From contig MNCI01026213.1 of assembly GCA_015680685.1 (NCBI GenBank), positions 5,392 to 56,447 of the forward strand: a stretch of DNA of 51,056 bases, written 5' to 3'. The position numbers were made by a program, and so were the translations under genes. The stretch is from Gnetum montanum (Eukaryota; Streptophyta; Gnetopsida; Gnetales; Gnetaceae). A model generated the notes under the pieces. That model was not told where the DNA came from. It saw nothing but the letters and a program-made list of their open reading frames with translations, and made no database searches. Every line of letters begins with the position of its first letter. Positions within the stretch are counted from its first letter, which is position 1. Below are positions 9,745 to 20,321 of the stretch, in pieces.

Positions 9745-10573
9745 TGATGGGTGGCGAGGTACCCCTACACTCAAGCATATGAATACGAGTGTTACACGTG
9801 TGATTCAGTCAAACTCCGTAGATGGACTAGTTGTGGTATCTAAATAGTTAGCCTTAGGTCACAGTTCGTTGTCTTCCCACTTGGACTAGTATTAGCTTTG
9901 TCACGTATGGTTTAGTCCAAAGTGAGGTGTATGATGGGTTTCTAATTTAACGCTACTCCTGAAGGCAATAGAAAGTCATATTAACTAATATAGGAGAGAG
10001 AGGGTAAGAGAATCTAAACTAGCCTAAATGCGAGGAGCATCTATTTCTTGATTATCCATACACATCTTGGATTTCGTGCACGACTACCACTAGGATTACC
10101 AAGTGCAAATCCTAGGTACGCAACTGGGTTACCAAGTAGTCACACTTAAATGCTCGTAATCAAGTCGTACTCATTCTACATTTTAACATGAGATAAGGGT
10201 GAGAGAGATTAACTAGGAAAGTAGTAAATAATAATTAATTAAATAATTAATCTAAGTGAATGTTGCAATGATGAAGTAATCTCAATCTTTATTTTTGATC
10301 ATGTGCATGTCCAAGTACGTCACACTCAAATAAGGGATGTCATATAATTACAATCATCACACTATGGGCATACACTAGAAAATAATTCTATCTCTGGAGG
10401 GGTAAAATTGACAAAGTTTCACTAAGGGACTAAATCTATATTGAGAAACAATGGAGAGTTGCCTCTTATTTATAGAACTAGGGATGGGCTGCAATATCGT
10501 GTACACGATATCACGACTGGGCATGCGATATCACATATGCGATATTGCGGTTGCCCCAAATGATGTCTCATCA
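9745..10573 (-). repeat. 5' LTR of B1
   Basis: 829 bp, TGATGGGTGG to TCTCATCA. The U3 GATATC array is at about 10491-10551, the TATA box at 10467-10474, and an AATAAAGATTG-type signal near 10285. It pairs with 1852-2644. Confidence 0.85.
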
Positions 10574-10910
10574 AGATGGTATGGGATTATTGACTAAATG
10601 AGAACTGACAGCGATAGGGAATAATAGACTTAAAGTGCCTGGTGAATGGATCAATAAACATATTACAACATTGGTGTTCATGCCCTTTGTCTGAACACTG
10701 TAGATGGATGACATGCAGACCTTCACTTGACAACTTGAAGAGAAAGAGGGAGAAAAGAAAATAAGGTGTGTTGCTACCAATGCTAAGATTGCACCCTTTA
10801 TTATTTATCCATAACCATGGGACTAGACTTGTTCCCTGCATAAACGTTCTAGATCCATTCCATACCAAGTGCTTCCTCCTATTCTAGTCCATAGTTCATG
10901 TAATTGCCAT
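10574..10910 (-). pseudogene. Short 3' ORF (ORF3) of element A
   Basis: The ATG at 10910 follows a GTGTGTGCAG acceptor. The frame that aligns with A2 reads DGNYMNYGLE, stop, EEALGMEWI, with several stops; a second frame is open for 93 codons at 10587-10868. The A2 counterpart (about 20440-20730) shows the same aligned frame with stops. No family is recognised. It takes the place of the 930-codon ORF2 of B elements and may be a shrunken remnant of it. The coding status of either frame is uncertain. Confidence 0.4.
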
Positions 10911-10977
10911 CTGCACACACAAAACAGTCATGAATGAGCAAGGATAGGTAAGTCATAATGCAATTAATACCTTACCT
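10911..10977 (-). promoter_or_regulatory. Candidate 65-nt intron before ORF3 (element A)
   Basis: On the minus strand TCTAG is followed by GTAAGGTATT at 10975 and ends GTGTGTGCAG at 10911, directly before ATG. Donor and acceptor fit plant consensus. The same spacing of GTAAGG to the ORF start recurs in B2, C and D. Confidence 0.55.
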
Positions 10978-12430
10978 AGATATAAAGCACATTGGCTAGG
11001 TTGTGGTTATGGTAGAAATTGGGTTAGAGGCTTATTACTGATAACTAGCCAAGGTGTAGGGGTTAGGCAAGTAGTAGAATGGAGAAATTGAAAAATTTGT
11101 GCGAGGGCTCCCACAACTAAGAGCAAACCTCCAATAGAAATAAGATGGAAAAATATAAGGAACAAGAAATATGGGCAAAATAACAATGGCAATGCTAATA
11201 AAGTGGATCTCAAAGATGGGGATGAAACGAGAAATGGTTGATTGTAGATAATGTTAAGGAAAAGAACTTAACAATTGCACCAGAAAGGAATGCTAGTGGG
11301 TCCTTCCCAAAGCAGGCTCATGCCCTTTATGCCCTGACCATCCACAAACCAAAGAGTTCGTAGGCTCTAAGAATGTCATTTGGAAACAAGAGTTAAAGAC
11401 TTACCCACAAGAATTTACCAAGGAAAAACAATGCATCAACCAAGATATGGACTAATCATAAAATTGACAATGAGGTGGAAAATGGGAAGAAAGATGAAGA
11501 GTAGAAAATGGAATGGAATCCCAAGAGCAAGGTTGTGTAAAGTCCCTTGTGTATTTTATGGTTAAGGTGACTACGTAGAACTCATTCCAAATCTAGAATC
11601 AAACCAATCACACTCAGTGATCTCACATCAATACACTTGGCCAATACATCCTCTTGAAACAACAAAAATGCCTCCACAAAGAGTCACCACCATCCCAAAG
11701 AGAGAGAGATGGAGAAGAAGAAGGAAGAAAGGACCTTAGTTAGAGGGAACCTTTAGGCATGGGTAACATGTCTTTCTAGTGCCATAACCAGTGCTTGTAG
11801 CCCATATTACTTTATTATATCCATGGGGTATGCTTTGAATTCTCACTTTTTTTTGCATGAGAACCACACCATGCAAAGACTTATTTTTATTCACTCAGCT
11901 TCCTTATATTTGATTGATGGCAAAATGGTGGAAAACCCAAGAAAAAACATCCAAAGACGCAAGAGAATGACCAGCACAAATGCATCGAATCCCCTTGAAG
12001 TCACACGCTTTTCAACCATTGATTCCTTAGTTTGAAGAATACCAAATTGTTAATTCATTAATAGTTTTATTAGAAAAAGGGATAGTATAGTTCCAAAATC
12101 AAGGAAGACCATAAAGTTGAACAGAGGAATGGATGATGTGGACTCATTACCTATTTTATCAAAAGAATCATATCATAATATCAGCATCATAATTCGGAGG
12201 TAAAAACCAAACATTAGCAATCAACACTATTATAATACAATCCACCATTAGGAGCACTTATTGTATGATGAATGAAAGTAAATCAAACAAAGAAATAGGA
12301 AAAAATGTGAACGATGGTGTAAGACAAAAATAAGTAAATTTGAAAAATGTGTAAAATAAAAATATAAAAAGAGCTCAGAGCTTAGAATGATTAGCATTGA
12401 TGGACATCTCCTCCACGACTCAGTTGGAAG
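10978..12430 (-). other. Conserved non-coding region between integrase and ORF3 (element A)
   Basis: No convincing coding frame. It contains the GTGGGTCCTTCCCAAAGCAGG motif near 11309, the AGGCATGGGTAACATGTCTTTCTAGTG motif at 11756-11782 and an A-rich tract near 12290-12370. The same motifs in the same order occur in A2 and in the pol-less B, C and D. Confidence 0.6.
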
Positions 12431-13640
12431 GAGGAGATCCAAAATAATGGGTAGAGTTATCCACCAACAAAGGTAGTATTAGTACTAGCTAATCTAAGCT
12501 CATGGAAAGGTTTGGCTTGTTGGACATTGTCCAATAGTTTCTTATCTGGGCTCTTAGGTTTGTATATCAAGATGGCCCCTGAAGGAAAGGTTTCATGAAT
12601 GACATAAGGTCCTTCCCATAGTGTTTAAAATTTGGTATGTTGTGGCAAATGTGTGGGATTCTAGTAGAGAACCTTATCTTCTAGTTGATATTTAACTTTC
12701 CTAATCCTTAGGTCATGACATTGTTTATTGAAGACCTTGTGCAATTCGTTAGATGATAGGGTAGCTAATCGATTCTCATCTAGTAGGTTAATGTTCATCA
12801 ACTATTGTTTTTGTGCTAGATTGAGGTCAAGGTTGAGGTCACATGCCATGGAAAGTGTACATAGCTCAGTTGAATGGGAAGCATTGGTAATTTACCATAT
12901 GCTAACTCATAGGGAGAGTAGCCTATAGGGAGTTTCCATGTGGAGTAGTATGCCCAAAGAGCATCATTCAGTTTAGTGCTCCAGTCTCACCTAAAATTGC
13001 TAATGGTTCTTATCAATATCTTCATAATCTCCCTATTGGTGACTTCAGCTTGACCATTTGCTTGGGGGTGATATGGTGTAGTCAGTTTATGCACAACTCC
13101 TAAGCATTGCATTAATTTTCGAAAAGTCACACTTGTGAAGTGTGTATTATTGTCTAAAATAAGTACATGAGGCACACCAAACCTATTTACGATTTATTAT
13201 TGAACAAATCGTGTAGCTGTATATGATGTACAATCCTTAATAGTAGCTTCATCTTCCCATTTTTAAGGTAACCAATAGCAACAATAATATAAGCTTTTCT
13301 ATTGGACATTAGTGTAATCGGCACCATGAAATCAATTCCCCAAATGTCACAGTATTCTAAAGGTTGGATCCATTGTTGTGGACCCTCCATTCTAGCAGTC
13401 ATCCCCCCATCACATTGATAGCACTCACAAGATTTGATGAAACGATGGATGTCTTAAAACAATGTAGGCCAATAATATCCTACATGAAAGATCTTAATGG
13501 TTGTTCATCTCCCAGTGTAATGACCCCCACAAGGACACTCATAAGCATCTTGGAGAACTCATAGTTGATTTACATCAGGAACATACCATCGCACCAAGCC
13601 ATCAAGACATACTTTGTAAATTTGTCTATTGATTTCCATA
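12431..13640 (-). pseudogene. Integrase of element A
   Basis: Read on the minus strand. It begins with a zinc-binding region around GGHY, YYWPTLF and SCECYQC (13400-13560). The core carries the three catalytic residues: Asp in IWGIDFMVPI (about 13330), Asp in LILDNNTHF (about 13150) and Glu in QAEVTNREI (about 13045). The C-terminal part (12440-12750) keeps the WEGPYVI (GPY/F) module. A chromodomain is not seen, as expected for Athila/Tat. Stops and frame changes occur between the pieces. It would insert the cDNA; this copy cannot make full-length protein. Confidence 0.85.
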
Positions 13641-15204
13641 AAATACTTGGCTCATTGAAGAAACTGTTGTTTCTTTTTAGTGTCAAACCCTTGTGATGTT
13701 TATTGTGTAAGGAGATAGGTGAGAATGCTACTATACCAGTTTGTCTCCATGGTTAATTGATTATTCACTACACCTACAAAGAAGAGTTCATCTAGGAAAT
13801 AATCAAAAATTGGATACTCATCCTCTTTATTGTCCCATCACAACCGAGATAAATGATTAGCAACTACGTTCCTGGTGATTTTAAAATCGATCATTGTAAG
13901 ATCGAACTCTTATAAGATTACAAGCCATCATATGATGGAAGGGCTTACCATTGGCTTATTCATTAGGAACCTTATTACACTATGGTCCATGTGTATGAAT
14001 ACCTTATAGCCCAAGACATGATGTCTAACTTTTTCTAGTGCAAACACTACAACTATTAATGCTTTCTCTGTTGTAGTGTAGTTAAGTTGTGCACCAACGA
14101 TACTTCTACTTGCATAGTGGATGTAACAAGGACATTTTCAATCATCTAACTATGTAAGTACGACTTCTAAAGCATAGTTGGATGCATCAGTCATTATGTG
14201 GAATGGTCTGGACTAGTCAGGAGCTTGTAAAATGGGTTTTTCTATGAACTTCTATTTTAAGGTTTGAAAAGCTAGTTTGCATTCCCTAGTCCATTCAAAA
14301 GGTACATCCTTTTTCATTAGTTCAACCAATGGTTTTGCAACCTTAGAAAAGTTCTCAATAAAGTTTCTGTAGTAGCTAGTGTGTCCAAAGAATCACCAGA
14401 TGTCTTTTATAGTTTCTAATTGATGGGTAATTCCTTGGATAACTTTGATATTTTTAGGGTCTACCTCTATCCCTATTTGTGAGATCTTATGCCCTAGTAC
14501 AACTTCTTTTTGAACCATTAAATGGATTTTCTATTAGTTGAGCCTTAAATTGGTTTCTAAACATCATTTTAATACTTGCTCTAAGCAGTCCAAGGATTGA
14601 TCAAAGTTTGCTCCGTAAGTGGAGAAGTCATCCATGAAGACCTCCATATTGTTTCTAATTTGTTGCTGAAATATGCTTAGAACTAATTGTTGAAATGTTG
14701 CAAGGGTATTACACAAGACAAACAACATCTATTTGTATGCAAATGTTCCCCAAGGACTAGTGAATGTAGTCTTGTCTTGGTCTTCTGGAACTATTTATAT
14801 ATGGTTGTACTCACTGTACCCATCTAGAAAACTATAGTAGTGATGCCCTGCGATGGTGTCTAAGACTTGGTCAATGAATGACAATGGAAAGTGGTCCTTG
14901 AATATTTTCATGTTTAGTAGCCTAAAATCTATGCACACCCTTCATTTGCCTCACTTTTTAGGCACTATAACTAAGGGGCTAACCCATTCACTATTAGCAA
15001 TGGGGTATATGAACCCAGCTTTTAGAAGCTGTTCAATTTCTTCCTTAACTACTTGCTTTAGCTTTGGGTTCAACTGCCTTTGCAGTTGTCTTCTAGGCTT
15101 CATGGAGGGGTCAATGTGAATTCTATGTTGGCATATCCTAGGATCTATTCCAATTTATTCAAGATATGACCAAGTGAAGGCTTTCAACCATTTATTTATC
15201 GCCT
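13641..15204 (-). pseudogene. Reverse transcriptase and RNase H of element A
   Basis: The RT palm is readable: FIDQVLDTIAGHHYYSFLDGYSEYN (start near 14878) carries the first catalytic Asp in FLDG, followed by IVPEDQDKTTFT. The active-site box FMDDFS lies at 14622-14638. Stops replace codons before IVPEDQ and after FAYK. RNase H follows at about 13700-14230 with DASNYALEVV, YASRSIVGAQLNYTTTEKA and NVVANHLSRL. FMDD in place of YVDD is typical of Athila/Tat elements. Order PR-RT-RH-IN fits Ty3/gypsy. Confidence 0.85.
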
Positions 15205-16254
15205 TTAGCAGTCTTTCTTTTGTTGAGGAGCAAGCTTTGTGTTAATAATTATTGATTTTCCATTTTTAAGGAATGTGTATTCCATACTGGTGGGAAATGG
15301 TTTTAGCTCAAGGGGCTCCTGGTTAAACTTATTTGGGATTTCCAACTTCTCCCAATTGATATTTTCAAAGTCAAGACTTGGAAGTTGGTGATGGACTTGC
15401 ACTAATGTGTCTATGCTATCGATGTAAGTCCAAGTCAAACCCTCAGTTAGTTCCATGCATATAGTTGAATTGCTCTCTTGATTAATTGTCAGCCACTGGA
15501 TGCCTTCTTGTCTTGTGGCTACTGCATATAGGCATCTTTGTATATCAATCACTTGTGCACACTGATTACATGCAGTCAATGTTAAACGTTGCATGAACCA
15601 TGACTTTTGTACACAATTACACCCTGAGTCATTGTATGCGATGCATGGAACTTTCTTCTTCTCGATCTTTCTAAATGTATTTTCTTTTGATATTTCTAGA
15701 GAAAGATCATGGATTCCTATGCACACTTCAACTGTGCTTAGCCATGCTCTTCCCATTATGATTGGGAAGTCCTCCTTACTATTGTTTACTTGAATCACTA
15801 GGAAGTTCGCTAGATACGACCACCCACAAACAATGGTAAAAATTTCCTTCACTAGTTCCAATGGGATAGTGATGGACTAGTCGACCAACTCTAAAAAATT
15901 GTTACTTTTTTTTTAGCAGAGGCAAGTTCTAGGCTTTGTACATTTCTTGAGAAATCAAGTTGACACCAGAACCTGAATCCAAAAGAACTTTGCATGGCTC
16001 ATTTCCAACGATTTGTAAATATATCAAAGGACTCCATGGATTAGAGAATTTCCTAGGTAGATGACCAGCTTTTGTCCAATTGATGATAGCATGAGTTAAC
16101 ATGACAGTATGCATTGAGCATGGTTTTTGGGCTGAAGGGAGCTTCGAAGCTTCAAGTAATAGTGAGGCAATTAAAGAATCAGCTGCTTGTGGTTGCAAGG
16201 GCTTAGTTTGATTGTTGGTTCTAAAGAAAGTTATTTTCTTCATGTGGTTGTTAG
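15205..16254 (-). pseudogene. Aspartic protease region of element A
   Basis: The frame 15929-16243 ends with CKVLLDSGSGVNLISQEM, an intact DSG protease motif of the retropepsin type. After a stop, the frame 15205-15861 is open for 218 codons and shows GRAWLSTVEVCIGIHDLSLEI, the usual flap and C-terminal part of the protease, then the linker to RT. It processes Gag-Pol. The two frames are separated by a short disrupted stretch with a T-rich run near 15906. Confidence 0.8.
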
Positions 16255-18639
16255 AACCAATAGTAGTTTGAGGGTTAATAGTCCTTGTGGTGTTGTGTTG
16301 TTGCTACTAGGTAGGGATTTCACCCTGCATAGTTGGAGCATGTGGTAATGGAGTTAAGGGTGGAAAAGATGAAGCTAGATGAGAAGGATGGTATGTTTGT
16401 GGAACATCACCCCTAGGATGAGTCCTATAATACTCATGGGCTTGGTAGTGAGGTTGAGGAGTGATGTGTCAAGGAGAGTCACATGGAGAGACTGACTGCT
16501 ACATGTAATATCCATATGGGTCAGGTTGCTAGTAAGAATACTACTGCCATGGTGGTGGCATTCACCATGATTATGAGTATTACCACTGTTGATACTACTT
16601 GACTAGTTGTGGTGGAGTTCCACTTGGATAATATGTTCAAGGTTGGTGGAACTACCTTGGGTTACCTTGAGGATAAGGTAACCTTCAGGGTGTTTGTCTT
16701 TTGTTTAATTGTGGGTTGAGTGCATACATCGCAGACTTCTACAGATGTGAGATTATAGGGCAACATCCCTTAGGATAGTCATATTGGCACATCTTGCATC
16801 TACTATCATTGTCTATATCCAAATCCACAACCTCTTTGAAATTGGCAAAATTTCCCTTACCCTTGTTACATGCATGTTTTTCTTCTCTTTTTTTTTCTTT
16901 TTTTTTTTGTGATCACTACCTTTCTCTCTAGACTCTTCTACTACCTTGAGAATGGTTTGACATCTATTATCTAGGGATTCCTACATTTGGTCTATCTTTG
17001 CCAATACTTCTAATGCTAATTTTTGGATAGGTAAGGTTTTTCTATTCACCATCTTTTCGAGTGGTGACTCTTCTTCATACTCAAAAAATCTTACTCCCCT
17101 CTTTTGGGGGGAAGGATCTCTATTATATTCCTGTACACACTCTATTTTCCTTAGCTCACATTCTTCTTTAGCAACTTACTCCAATAATCTTTGAACTTGA
17201 TGGGTCATAAGCTTAGATAGCCTCCCTTGGGCATACGTCCCAAGGGTTCTTCATGCTTCATGCCTAAGCCCATCTACAAGATGGTGTAGTTAATCCCTCT
17301 GCAAATAAGCATGGCTAGGACAATGATGTAATAGTGCATAATAGTGGCCCATGGTAGCATCTAATGGTTTATGGCCTCCTTGTTTCCATCCTTGGATTTG
17401 CTTTCATAGGTTGAACACTAGGGAGTATGTTTAGTACTTATCATTGAACAATTCTAACATGGTACTCCACCTACGAATGGATTTCGATTCTAAGGACCAA
17501 TACCAGCTCTCCGCTTCTTTGACTAGTGTCCATGGAAACAACTTAAGTTTTTTCCATTTTCTTTCTATGTTTTGTAAGGCATATGCATCATAAAATACTT
17601 GTAGATGATTTTTAGGATCAACATTGTATCCCCCTTCAAATCGTGAGATGTTGTTCATGGGTAATCTCTTGATCCTACCATCCTTTTAGTGCCTTGTTAG
17701 GATTCTGATAGCCTTAGTTCTGTCTAGCATACTTCAAGTAGCAAGTATGGGTTCATCATAATCATCTTGTTTGTGGTGTCTATGATGCCTATGTTGTTCC
17801 CTACTCTTCATTCTTTCATGGTGTGTTTCTCTAGAATGCCCTTGTCCCCTTTCTTGACTATTTTATCTATGACTCCTATTTCACCTACCCTTATCCTCAT
17901 GCTCTTTTTCCTTGTGACTACATCCAAATCCTAAAGGAAAGGGTGAAAGAGATGATGAAGGTGAAGAAGAAGGAGGATTGTCACCATGCCAATACCTACT
18001 TCCTTCTCTTCGGTGGTCACAGTCTCGATTGTGGTTATGATCGAAATGTCCATCTTTGTCATGTATTTGTGTTTCTTTTTTAGACCCTTTATGTATATCA
18101 GTACTAAAATCTATGTTATGGATAGTTGAGTAAATATTTTGATACACAACCCCTTGATTCAAGTTAATGGGAGGAACATCATTGTGTGGGTGACTACCTA
18201 AGGTAGGTTCACCACCCTCATTTTCACTCAGGACTTGTGGGACATTTTTTGACAACTTTCCCTTCATGGATTCATGATGTCTCTCCTATTGTAAATCCCT
18301 TTGATGTTGTGCCTTCATGGGTTGATACTCTCTTAATTCATGATCATGCACAACGTACTCTACTTGTAAGTGTTGCATACCAATTTGTGTGAGATCATGA
18401 AGAAGCATACTTGGGATAGAGCAATCAAGAGACAACACTATGTTACCTTCTAAATATTACCAATGTAGTTGTTCATCCAAGTGGAGGATAAAGGTAAAGT
18501 TTGGTACATATTCATTGGAATGAACATATACCACACAAATCTGTTGGGGGACTGACAGATTATCATGTGTACTACACCTTTGATTTTTCCCTCTATTAGA
18601 CCTAGGTGTTGAAACACTTTCGTATGAAGAAGGAGACAT
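16255..18639 (-). pseudogene. gag of element A
   Basis: The start is the ATG at 18639 (MSPSSYESVSTPR), the same start as in A2. An N-terminal extension of about 320 residues is rich in Arg, His, Ser and acidic residues (17881-18267). It is followed by the capsid domain 17431-17658 (FEGGYNVDPKNHLQVFYDAY, LVKEAESWYWSLES). The knuckle near 16755-16800 reads CKMCQYDYPKGC, with the knuckle His changed to Tyr. A Gly/Pro/Tyr-rich tail leads into the protease. A T-rich run at 16888-16908 and several stops show decay. The long basic N-terminus is absent from B and D gag but present in C. Confidence 0.8.
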
Positions 18640-18763
18640 GATTGTCTATTCAGTGTGCAATGTAATGTATTATTATTTATTAGTTTTCTTTAACCAACCC
18701 CAAGGGTTTGTTCTAATGATGTGAAAGATTTCCTATGTTCTGGCTAATGTACAAACAACAAAG

Positions 18764-18781
18764 TCCTTGGCAATGATGGCA
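18764..18781 (-). other. Primer-binding site of element A (degenerate)
   Basis: The plus strand TCCTTGGCAATGATGGCA matches 12 of 18 bases of the tRNA-Asp 3' end. It is the most decayed PBS in the window, fitting A as the oldest gypsy insertion. It lies one base before the LTR. Confidence 0.7.
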
Positions 18782-18782
18782 A

Positions 18783-19412
18783 TGATGAGCGGCAAGGTAT
18801 CTCTATGCTCAACCACACGAATACGAGCATCCACACACAATTCGGTTGAATTATAAGGACTAAGTGCTTATGCACCCTTGTGAAACAAGAATGGGTTGAT
18901 CAATCATTATCTTCCCAAGCTTACTTGTATGTCGTGATTGTATGGTTAAGTAAACTTAAGGTATATGATAACTAAGTAACTAATTTAATTTGACTACTTA
19001 TTAACTAGGCTCTAACTAATCCTAACACTAGTATCCATTCTCACTTGTCATACACATCTTGAACCAGTGCAACACTACTGGGATTACCAAATACTAATTG
19101 TTACTAGGTTACCAAGTGTTACACGCATGCTTGAAGTGATCGTACTATGTGTGTTTACTTAGGAGAGTTGTAGGGTGAGAGAGAATCATTAATTAACTGA
19201 GGAAAGCATTAAGTAATAATAATTAACATTAATTAATCTATTCTGAATGCTGCGAGGTTTATCACAAAGTTTGTCTTTATTACCGTACACAAGGTGTGCT
19301 TAGGTACACAATACTCAAATAAAGATCCATTCACTTTATGACTCCTAATGCAGGCACACAAAAATAATTCTAACTCAGAGAGGGAGAAAAGCCAAGAGTT
19401 TGGGTAAGAAAT
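18783..19412 (-). repeat. 5' LTR of element A, part 1 (U5/R side)
   Basis: Begins TGATGAGCGGC and matches 998-1680. It stops at 19412, where A2 is inserted, and resumes at 28525. The last five bases, GAAAT, are the left target duplication of A2. Confidence 0.85.
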
Positions 19413-20321
19413 TGATGGGCAACGAGGTACCCCTACCCTCAACCATACAAATACGAGTGTTTCACGCATGATCTTGTCGAATTCCAAGGACTAAGTGCTT
19501 ATGAGTCCTTATGGAATAAGGATGGGTTGATTGATCGTTGTCTTCCCAAAGTTGTATGTCACAATTGTATGGTTAAGTAAGCTTGAGGCATATGATTTTT
19601 ATATCTTTTATGTTTTTATGTCTTGTCCTAATAGGAAAAGAGAAAGATAACTAGGTGACTACTCATTAACTAAGTTCTAACTAATCCTAACACTAGCATC
19701 CGTTCCCACTTTTCGTACACATCTTAAACTAGTGCAAATACTGTTGGGCTATCAAATGCTACTCATTTTTGAGCTACCAAGTGTCACACATATGATCGAA
19801 GGGGTCATGCTTGTGTAATTTAACAATTTTCTTAACTGATCAAAATGAATTGCTATGCTAATAACATAAATGTAAAGTGCATAAAATAAAGTAAATGCAT
19901 AAGAAAATAATATAAAAGAAATGTGTAAGAAAACAAATATCAAGTGCTACAAGGATGAATCAAAGAGCTTGTCTTTATTGCCAACACAATGATGTGCTCA
20001 AGTACATCAATGCTTGAATAAAGATCTATCCACACTTAGACCTCCTGCTGCAAGCACTTAGAAAATATTTTAACTTTCAAACAGACTAGAAGAGTTTCGG
20101 TACTTGACTGCTAAAAGACTTCCCAATTGTACACCTAGGCACTGTATTTATAAACTTGGGAGCAACTACTCTAATAATTAGAGTAACCACTCTAATAATT
20201 AGAATAACTTCTAAAGAAACAGTTAGAGTAACCACTCTAATAATTAGAATAACTACTAGAGTAACCACTCTAATAATTAGAGTAACTGCTACAGTAACCA
20301 CTAGAGTAACTACTCTCATCA
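19413..20321 (-). repeat. 3' LTR of A2
   Basis: 909 bp, TGATGGGCAAC to CTCTCATCA. TATA box 20145-20152. Its U3 (20161-20316) is a minisatellite built on the odd palindrome CTCTAATAATTAGAG. It matches 27542-28524. Confidence 0.85.
20161..20316 (-). repeat. U3 palindromic minisatellite of A2 (left LTR)
   Basis: Four clear copies of CTCTAATAATTAGAG/A alternate with CTAGAGTAAC-type spacers, giving a period of about 21 bp or its multiple. The array ends a few bases from the TATA box. Apparent open frames here on both strands are an effect of the repeat. Confidence 0.85.

Larger units (their letters stand above)
1852..10573 (-). mobile_element. Element B1: pol-less gag + ORF2 retrotransposon
   Basis: This copy is 8.7 kb, with LTRs at 1852-2644 and 9745-10573, a tRNA-Asp-type PBS at 9726-9743 and tandem PPT copies at 2645-2770. 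The internal region holds gag on the right, about 1.9 kb of non-coding sequence, then ORF2 next to the 3' LTR. No protease, RT, RNase H or integrase sequence is present. The gag tail runs directly into sequence that follows integrase in A and A2. It is inserted in element A with a 5-bp duplication. B2 has the same layout, so the structure is a propagated family and not a one-off deletion. Confidence 0.85.

Noticed and set aside
10587-10868. 93-codon minus-strand frame in element A as an intact envelope-like gene
   Set aside because: The frame that aligns with A2 is a different one and contains stops. No signal peptide, membrane segment pattern or family match supports an envelope call.
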